Assembly: GCA_021229015.1 (NCBI GenBank)
Contig: CM037782.1
Coordinates: 61,887,187-61,951,186 of the forward strand
DNA: 64,000 nt
Direction: 5' to 3'
DNA from: Solen grandis
Lineage: Eukaryota > Mollusca > Bivalvia > Adapedonta > Solenidae
Notes under the pieces: model-generated
Told to the model about the DNA's origin: nothing
Seen by the model: the letters and a program-made list of their open reading frames with translations, nothing else
Database searches by the model: none
Made by a program: the position numbers and the translations under genes
Part shown: piece by piece, positions 55,850 through 64,000 of the stretch
How positions within the stretch are numbered: the stretch's first letter is position 1
Layout of the letters: each line of letters begins with the position of its first letter

Positions 55850-58800
55850 AACTGCCCAAAATTTACCTTTCTATCTCAAAAGGCCCAGTTTTTTTAAGCT
55901 TTTAAAAATTTGGTTTTTGGGTTTCGAATCTTGGATCCACCAAGAGTTTGGGATTTTCCAAATTTTTTTAAAAAAACGGACACCGGTATACACAATAAGA
56001 ACTTTAATATACACATTCTTAAAAATTTTGTTTAAAAATCGGCCCTTTAATAATGGTCTGGACCGTGTAAAAACCCTTTTGTAGTAAACTTAAAAATGAG
56101 ACTCATAGACTCATGGGTTTCTAAAAAATAAATTGAAATCAAAATTTCAGCTTTCTGAATCATTTGTTTTAAAATTTTCATTCCCCCTTCGAAAATTTAA
56201 ACATTTAAAATTTACTTGTTAAAAATAGAAATACATTAATTATAATGCCGTCACGTGACGTCATATGACGTTTCTTTTCACAAAATGTTTAAGACTCCGA
56301 ATACCTATATACGACCAAAAAACACTTTTTCTATCTAAAATAGGCCGATTTTATAAGCTTTTTAAAAATTTACGCCCTTTGGTTCAATCTTGGTTTCGTA
56401 TAAAACCCATGGATTTTTCGATTTTAAAAAAAACGGACACTGAGAGGGCACAACTGGGAACTTAATATACACAATCTGTAAAAATTTGATAAAAAATTGG
56501 TTCACAAACAAGGGGCGTAGCCCGGCGTAAAATCTTTTTTTGGGCATTTTTCCCAAATGTGACTTCATATGACTAAAAAGGGTTTTAAATGAAAATCAAA
56601 AAAATCAAAATTTTAGCATTTGAAACTTGTGTTTTTAAAATTTCATTGCCCTTGGGAAAATTTTCAAATATAGAAATATTTTTTTTAATTTTAGAAATAC
56701 ATAAAATTTTAAGGGGACGTCACGTGACGTCATAAAAATTTTTATTTTCAAAAAAATTTTAAAACATCTAGGCCCCAAATATGATAAATATAAACCCTTT
56801 CTATTTTTTAACGGGCCCAGATTTTATAAGCATTTAAAAATTTACGACCTTGGTTCCAAATTTTGGGATTCGCTATAAAAACCTTTGGAATTTTTTCAAA
56901 TTTTGGGAAAAAAAGGGGACACCGGATCCCAAAACTAGAGCCTAACTACACATTCTGTGAAAATTTGATGAACATCGGTCAGAAATAATGGTTTGGGGAA
57001 CCGCGTACAAATTTTTTCACCTAAACGTCAAATCTGACTTTATATGACTCTTATGAATAGGAAAACCCTTTGGCCCAAAACACAGGGTTTTTGAAATATA
57101 CCCCAAAAAAATTTTCATTTTTTCTGAGTAAATGGAACACCTCGAAATTAACCACAAATATAAAAGGGAAGAAAAAAAAAATTAATAAGAAGAATAAAAA
57201 ATAGATTTCATTCTTTTTAAACGAATGTTTTGGACTTTCCCTGCAACATCTGCTTTTTTATAGTATATATATAGGTTGACATAATAGATAATCTTTTCCA
57301 AATTGAAAATTTCTATCTCCTCTTTTTTTTTTAAAAAATAGCAAAAAATAAAAACATTTGTAAATTTTTAAAAAAGTGGGCCCATATCTTGCACATGTTT
57401 TTTAAACTTTTAAAAAAATTTTTTTTTTTAACTTTTTTTGGTCATATACATGAAAGAAAAAGGAAACAGTGTTAAAAAGGAAAGTTTTAACTTTCAAAAT
57501 AGAATTTCATAACTCCACCTGGTGAAACCCTTGTTTAATTTTAGCCTCATTTGGAAAAAGTAAAAATTTTGGGTATAGTGCAAAATACCCTTTCGACCCC
57601 TGAAACCCTTTTTTAATTTAAACGTTTTTAGCGATTTTGGCGTTTTTGGGGTTTCCGTAGTTTTGCCTAAATTCCGGGAATTTCGAACTAGGGTTTGAAA
57701 ATTTTAAAAAGGAAACATCCCACCCTACAAATAAATGAAAATTGAAATCGTTTGGCTTTAAAATGCATTTTTTTAGTTTGGTCTAAAAGGTTTGGGCGGG
57801 CGTGTGAATTTTCAAGGCTTCCCAAACTGTTCGTTAGCTAAAAAAGGTTCAAATACGGATTTTTTTTTTTGGCCTTTTGGACATGTATTAATTCCAATGC
57901 AATTTTGGAAACAGTCAACATTAAACAAAAAAAAAAAAAAAAATTTTATAGCCCATCAATTGCAATTTGATTTTTTTTTTTTTTTAAAGTCTTTTGCGAA
58001 AAGTTTTTTAAGCTTGGTGACCCCTGCGCGTGACCTTTTTTCCATTTTTTTTATGATGCATGATTATGAAATTCTTATTTTCCATGAAACTTTTTAAAAA
58101 GAAGCCCAATTTTCAATAAATTTCGACCGTTGAAAGTTCTTAAAATGCTCTTTTTATACGCATAATGTAAAAAACCTTACCCCTTTGGGGTTGTTTCTGA
58201 GAAAATTGATGTTAAAACCTCAAAAAAAACAGCATATTTTTCAGAAAAATTTAGTTTCATTTCTTTTTATTTTTTTTGCATTAACTTTGTTTTTTCTTTT
58301 AAACCAAAATTTTAAAAAAACTAAATATTTTGGAAATGTCAATTTTTCCCAGCTATAATTTTTTTTTCTCCCTTTTTTTTAAAAAAACGTTTTTTATTGA
58401 GATATGGCTAATATATGCAGTAGGGGTGGAATAAAATTTTTCCTCCCTTGTTTAATAATCCATAAAAATTTCATGCCCCTAGGACTTTTGCAACATATTA
58501 AAATAAGCTTTTAGTTGGGAAGAAGAAAAAAAAAATAATAATAAAAAAAATTTACGTCAGTGAGGGCATATGACTTTTATTTTCACATAATTGTTAAGAA
58601 AACCCAGAGACCTACAAAACTGAAAAAATTTCAATTTCTATCCAAATAGGCGTTTTTTAAAGAAAATTTAAAAATATTGACGTCATTGGTTCAAATTTTG
58701 GGATCCGCCCTATATGCTTGGACTTTTCGAATTTTAAAAAACGGCCCCGGGTATACCCAATAAAACTTAATATACACCTTTCTTGAAAATTTGATGAAAA

Positions 58801-60720
58801 TCGGGCCCATTAAAAAAATGGCTCGGGCCCGTATACAAGTTTGTTTCTTTCAAATGTGACGTCATTAAAGTCATAGGCTTTAAAAATTTTTTTAAAAAAA
58901 TCGAAATTTCAGCGCCCTGAATCATTTTTTTTCCATTTTTTTTTTAAATTGCCCTTCGCCCAAATTTCAACATATAAAAATACTCTTGTTAATATTAAAA
59001 ATACATTATCATATAAGACGTCACGGGACGCCCATATGACATTTATTTTCACAAAAGGTTTAAGATTTTAGAGCCCTAAATACTGATAAATTTAATCACT
59101 TTTTATCTAAAAAGGGACCGATTTTATAAGCTTTTAAAAATTTACGCCTTTGTTCGAATCTTGGAATCGCTAAAAACCATGGGACTTTTCGAATTTTGAA
59201 AAAGGGGACAACGATGAAAAACCCGAATTAATTCCACTTTTCGTGAAAATTTGATAAAAATGGGCCCCTTTAATTTAATGGCTCTGGAAACGTGTAAAAT
59301 TTTTCGTAGCAATTTCAAAGGTGCCCATATATGCGTTCATAGGTTTTTGAAAGCCCTTTAAAAATAAAAATTTTCAGCATCTGAAGCAGGCGGCATTAAT
59401 TTTTTCATTCCCCTTTCCCGAAAATTTCAAGATATAGAAATAATCTTGTTAAATTAAAAAATTCATTATCAAATAATGAGTCAAGTGCCCGCCATATAAA
59501 ATTTATTTCAAAAAATGTTTAAGACCCCAATATTTCCTATATACGACCCAATATCTTTTTTCTTTTCCCCAAAAGGACCGATTTTATAAAAATTTTGAAA
59601 ATTTACGCCCTTGGGTACAAAATCTTGGAATCGCTATAAAACCCTTTGGGGATTTTCAAATTTTTAAAAAAAGGGCCCCCGGGGAGGTCACAATAAAACT
59701 TAAAATCACATTCTGTAAAAATTTTTGATGAAAATCGGTTCATAAAAAGGGCTTTTGACCCCCGTAAAAACCCTTTTGTTGAAATTTCCGTGTGATTTAA
59801 ACATGACGTCATGGCCCTTATAAAAATCATAGAAATAAAAAATTTTCCGTTTGAAGCATTTTCTTTAAATTGTCATTCCCTTTTCCCGAAAATTTCAACT
59901 ATAGAAATATTTTTTGTTAATTTTTAGAAATACTTTCATAAAAGGGATCAGTAAACGCCAAAAGACTAATTTTAAAAAATTTTTTAAAACATTAGAGACC
60001 TAATGCTGAACTAAATTTAAAACTTTCTATTTTAAAATTTAGACAGATTTTATAAGCTTTTAAAAATTTACGCCCTTTGGGTTGAATCTTGGATTCGCTA
60101 TAGAACCATGGATTTTTGGGAATTTTAAAAAGGGCAGGGGGATGCACAACTAAAACCTTAATATACACATTCTGCAAAATTTTATAAAAATTCGGTTTAA
60201 ACAATGGCTGTAGACCGCGTAAAAAAACTTTTTTTGCATTTTTCCCATGTGACGTCATAGACGTCATAGGCATATGAAAATCTAAAAAATAAAAATTTTC
60301 GCGTTTGAACCCATGTTTTTTAAAATTTTTCTTTTGCCTTTCGAAAATTTTCCAAAAATATAGAAATATTCTTTTAAAAATTAAAATCCCATTATCATAT
60401 AATGACGTCCGTACGCCCATTTTACATTTTATTTTAACAAAATGTTTTAAACTTCTAGAACCTATTACGACTAAAAAATCAACTTTCAAATCTAAATGGG
60501 GAATTTTATAAGCTTTTAAAAAAATTTACGCCCTTGGTTCGAATCTTGGATTCGCTATAAAACCATGGACTTTTCGAATTTTAAAAAAAGGACACGGGAG
60601 ACAACTAGAATTAATATACACAATCTGTGAAAATTTGATAAAAATTTTTTTCACAAACAATGGCTGTAGCCCGCGTAAAAAATTTTTTAGCATATTTCCA
60701 AATTTTGACGTCATATTACG
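55850..60720. repeat. Degraded family A units
   Basis: Blocks with GGTTCGAATCTTGGAT-like, CGGACACCGG, CTAGA.CTTAATATACACA, GGCTGTAG.CCGCGTA and ACGTCACGTGACGTCATATG recur near 55920, 56380, 56860, 58690, 59150, 59620, 60090 and 60535. Each carries many indels. Intervals of about 440-480 bp match the array at 44.6-47.2 kb. Confidence 0.6.
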
Positions 60721-61239
60721 TCTTTGGCAAAATGAAAATCATAGAAAAAAATTTCCCTAAACGGACAAATAAGTCATAAAAATTTATCGCCCTTTGGGAG
60801 TATTGAACATAGAAAAATAAGCGTTTAGTTAGGAAGAAAAAAAGAATAAAAAAAAATTTAATAAAAAGAAGAAGAAAAAACAGTAAAAACCCCAAAAGGC
60901 CCCTTTCTGTTTTAAAGGAAAAAAGTCCTAATAAAAAAAACGGGTACAAACCCAATAGGACTTTCTGCAGAGGCAAAAAAGCCTAATAAGAAGAAGAAAA
61001 AATAAACATTTTAAAACCCCAATAGGACTTTCGCCGAAAGGGCAAAAAAGCCCTAACTAGATGTAAATTCGGGGAAAACAAAATGATGGACTTTCTGAAA
61101 AGCTATTTTTAATGAAAAAAAGCAGGGGGAATAAAAGGGTTTCATTTTAATGCTCCCTCGGGTAGTTTTTCATGCCCCTGCTGAAAAAATTAAACATTAA
61201 AATTCCGAAATTAGTGAAAATATGAATGAACAAAAAATT

Positions 61240-63060
61240 AGTTGTGACGTAACATGTTGTCATATGAGGTCAGGAATGCCCTTTCAAACTTAAATTTCTA
61301 GTTTAAAGGCCCTATTTTCAAAATCTTATTCAGCCACAATACTTCGATCTTTGGAATTAAGGTTAGCTCCCAAAAATATTCAAAACCTTTTTTTTCAAGA
61401 TGTACCATCTGAAAAAATTTAAAGGGAAAATTGATCATAAATGGGGGCCCGGTAGCCCCAAAACCCATTTTTACTTTATTTGCAATAACTTTTGAAATTT
61501 TTTTTATTCTGAAAAACTGCAACATGCCCCGAAATCTTTTTGCCCAAAATAAAAAATTAAAAAGTTGTTTTGGGCCGCACAGACTCTTAGGGACGCCCAA
61601 GACTAAAAAAATTTATTTGGGAAATTCTTAAACCCTGCTAACTGTGATATTTTTAAACTTTTCAATCTCATCCAAAAGCCCCTTTAATCAAAAATGAAAT
61701 TTTCGGCCTAGTTCGAATTTATTTCGCCACAATCTTGGGTCTTTCGGAATTTTGGGGGTTGCTGACGGATATGCACACCTTAGTTTCAAGATGTCCCATT
61801 GTAAAAAATTTAAAGAAACCCGCCCATAAATGGCGGTTGTAGAGCGTAAAACCCCTTTTTTCCAACCTTTTTTAAAAAGCTGTGAGGGTCACAGGGGCGT
61901 CAAGGGTGCTGAAGTCTTTTATTAAAAAGGGCTACTTTACTGTAAAACTCGGGAAATTTTTCATTATTCTGAAAAATTGGTATCATGTCAAAACCATTCC
62001 CCTAATATGAAAATTAAGAAGTTCTTAGGGACGTCACATAAACGCCCTATAAATTTCAGCCTAAAATTATATGAAGAAATTTGAAAAAACTGCAAAGTGA
62101 AATGGCCCAAAACTTTGTATCCCCTCCTAAAGCTTTTTTTAATTTAAAAAATAAAATTTTCGGTCCTATGTTCGAATCTTATTTCACCCCACGAACTTCG
62201 GTCTTTCTGAGTTTGCCTAGCTGACAGGATATGATACCTTATTTCAAATGTACCATCTGTGAAAATTTAAAGAAAACCCAAACCAAAAATTCGGCTGTAA
62301 GGCAAAACCCCCTTTTTTCACTATTTTTTAGCTTGACGTCAGGTGACTTTTGCGTGTAAGATTTTTTTTGTTCAAAAGCGCATACTTTACTTATAATTTA
62401 AAAATTTTCTTTATTCTAAAACAACTGGAAAACCATGTCGAAACTTTGGGCCCAAAAATTTAAAAATTTAAGAAGTATGCTAAAATTCCATACGTCATAT
62501 GAGGGCCCACGACTCAAAATATTTGTAGAAATTTTTGAGAACGCAAATGTTAAGTTTAACTTTCAAACTCACCCTGAAGTTTTTTTAAACCCCTAAAATA
62601 AAATTTTTCGGCCCTTTATGTTCGAATTTTAAATTCAGCCACAAAACTTCGGCCCTGCGGAATTTCGGTAAGCACAGGATATGCACCCCTTTGATTCAAG
62701 ATGTAAACTGTAAAAACTTGAAAAAATCCGACCAAAAAAGAACGGCTGTAGAGCGCGAACACCATTTTTCACTTTTTTTTAGCGTGAGTCATTTTCCCGT
62801 CATAGGGTGCTAAAGATGCTTTTTTCAAAAGCCCATACTTTACTGTCATAATTCTAAAATTTTCATTTTTCTGAACAACGGCATAAATGTCAAAAATCAT
62901 TCCCCAAAAATAAAAAATTAAGAAGAAACCCTTTTGGAGCCCCACATGACCCCATATGACTTTAAAGACCAAAATTGTGTAAAAATTTTCTGCGAACTAC
63001 AAACTGTGTAATTTTCCCAATTTTAAAACCCCAAAAGTTTCTTATACCTTAAACCAATTT
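61240..63060. repeat. Degraded family B units
   Basis: Four partial copies with GGATATGCACACCTTAGTTT-like, AAGATGTACCATCTG, GGCTGTAGAGCGCGAA, CTTTACTGTCAT and CAAACTGTGTAA landmarks, starting near 61250, 61600, 62015 and 62470. A further partial lies at 62890-63060. Spacing is about 400-450 bp. Confidence 0.6.
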
Positions 63061-63079
63061 TATTATTCAAAAGGGGTAC

Positions 63080-63112
<33 letters not shown>

Positions 63113-64000
63113 AAAAATGGGGCCTAAAAAAAAAAAAAAAAAATCCCCGAAAAAAAAAATTAAAAATTGGTAGGCAAAAAAAATTTTGATTTTCTGGGGT
63201 TTTTAAAAAAAAAAGGAAAACCCCAAAATTTTTAATAAGCAATTTTTAAAAAAACTTTAAACCCTTTAAAATTTGATATAAAAAATTTTTTTTAATTTTC
63301 GTTCCCGTCGCAGGAAAAAAATTTAGAAATGTACCATGCAATAAAATTCGCCCGACGCGGGGTACCTCGTGATTTTAAAATTTTCCTTTTCCGTTTTGTA
63401 AAAACGACCGACGCCCTGTATTGCACAAATTTACTCCTTTTTGCGTTTTTGGGCTAATGGAAAAATTTTACCCTTGCAGCGTCTTGAAGGGGTTTGGACA
63501 TGTGGGGGATCATTTTTTTTAAAAGTCTACCTTTTTCACGCTCAGGGTTATCTAAGTTGGAAATTTTAAAAATTACATTGTACATATTTTTTTCACATGG
63601 GTTTAATAAATTTATCATAAATTTGGAAATATTTTTGAACGCTTTTAATCGTTTTGATGCCACTAAAGCCCGGGAAATTGAAAAGGGTTTTCAACAACGG
63701 TCTAAATGACATCAGTGTCAGGGAAATACAAAGAAGATCTAAAGGGGACACATATGCTGCCCAATATATTTTGCTTCAGCTCTCAGGAGCCTTTTTTAAT
63801 AAAGAAATTAAAGTTTTTAATTAAACCCAAAATTGAATTTCGTTTTTGAGTTTTTGGGGATAAAATCTCGAAATTTTGGAATCTTTAAAAGTTTAGGGAA
63901 AAAGCCATTACCCTAATTTTCACTTCCCGTGAAAATATCAGACCCTCCGGATTAGAAATGCGCGCAGAGCGCCCAAACAAATTTTGGGAGCATTTTTTAA
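63061..64000. other. Low-complexity and AT-rich end of the window
   Basis: A-homopolymers at 63079-63109 and 63126-63143, then AT-rich sequence with no repeat landmark that I recognise. The pair of overlapping open frames at 63454-63709 has no recognisable homology. Confidence 0.4.

Larger units (their letters stand above)
48000..64000. other. Low-quality, repeat-dominated region without supportable genes
   Basis: From about 48 kb, homopolymer runs of all four bases are inflated (C10 near 53071 and 53720, C18 near 54006, T26 near 55283, A30 near 63080). Repeat units known from cleaner copies upstream appear with many small indels. Open frames in this interval, up to 165 residues, coincide with repeat units and have no recognisable domains. 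I treat the whole interval as noisy consensus over repeats. Confidence 0.7.

Noticed and set aside
59992..60489. 165-residue minus-strand open frame
   Set aside because: It spans degraded repeat units in the low-quality interval. Equivalent frames are not kept in other copies of the same unit, so it is accidental.

Overview
The window looks like part of a bivalve mollusc nuclear genome, probably a heterodont bivalve. This is inferred from intron-rich genes with canonical GT-AG splice sites, an AT-rich background, tRNA-derived SINEs and fold-back elements of kinds I recognise from bivalve DNA, and two metazoan developmental genes. Two runs of exactly 100 N (21500-21599 and 34925-35024) are scaffold gaps, so neighbour relations across them depend on the scaffolding.

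Layout. 1-4.1 kb is non-coding, with a short TATA-containing tandem duplication and an inverted 35-nt repeat. 4.1-7.6 kb is a tract of degenerate repeat units, followed by a SINE. 10.76-20.56 kb (minus strand) is a nearly textbook beta-catenin gene: 13 coding exons and 823 residues once one single-base frameshift in exon 8 is allowed for. It carries the GSK3/CK1 degron, the alpha-catenin-binding helix, the armadillo repeats and a DTDL carboxy terminus. 22.86-26.24 kb (plus strand) is a DMRT2-type gene with a DM domain, a DMRT2 signature motif, a DMA-like motif and a terminal eh1-like motif. It also has one single-base frameshift, plus a chimeric, phase-compatible extra exon candidate in intron 2. 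28-48 kb is a repeat landscape: palindromic MITEs, a LINE endonuclease fragment split by an internally deleted mariner, an L1/Tx1-like reverse transcriptase remnant, SINEs and microsatellites. From 44.6 kb to the end the DNA is dominated by repeat units of about 400-450 bp rich in TGACGTCA octamers, plus a second related unit. From about 48 kb the sequence shows homopolymer inflation and looks like unpolished consensus.

How it fits together. The only genes I can support are beta-catenin (Wnt signalling and adhesion) and DMRT2 (a zinc-finger transcription factor), divergently placed across a scaffold gap. Everything else I can name is mobile or repetitive DNA. Exon boundaries were deduced by hand from splice-site consensus, reading-phase continuity and protein homology recalled from memory. 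No alignment or database search was run.
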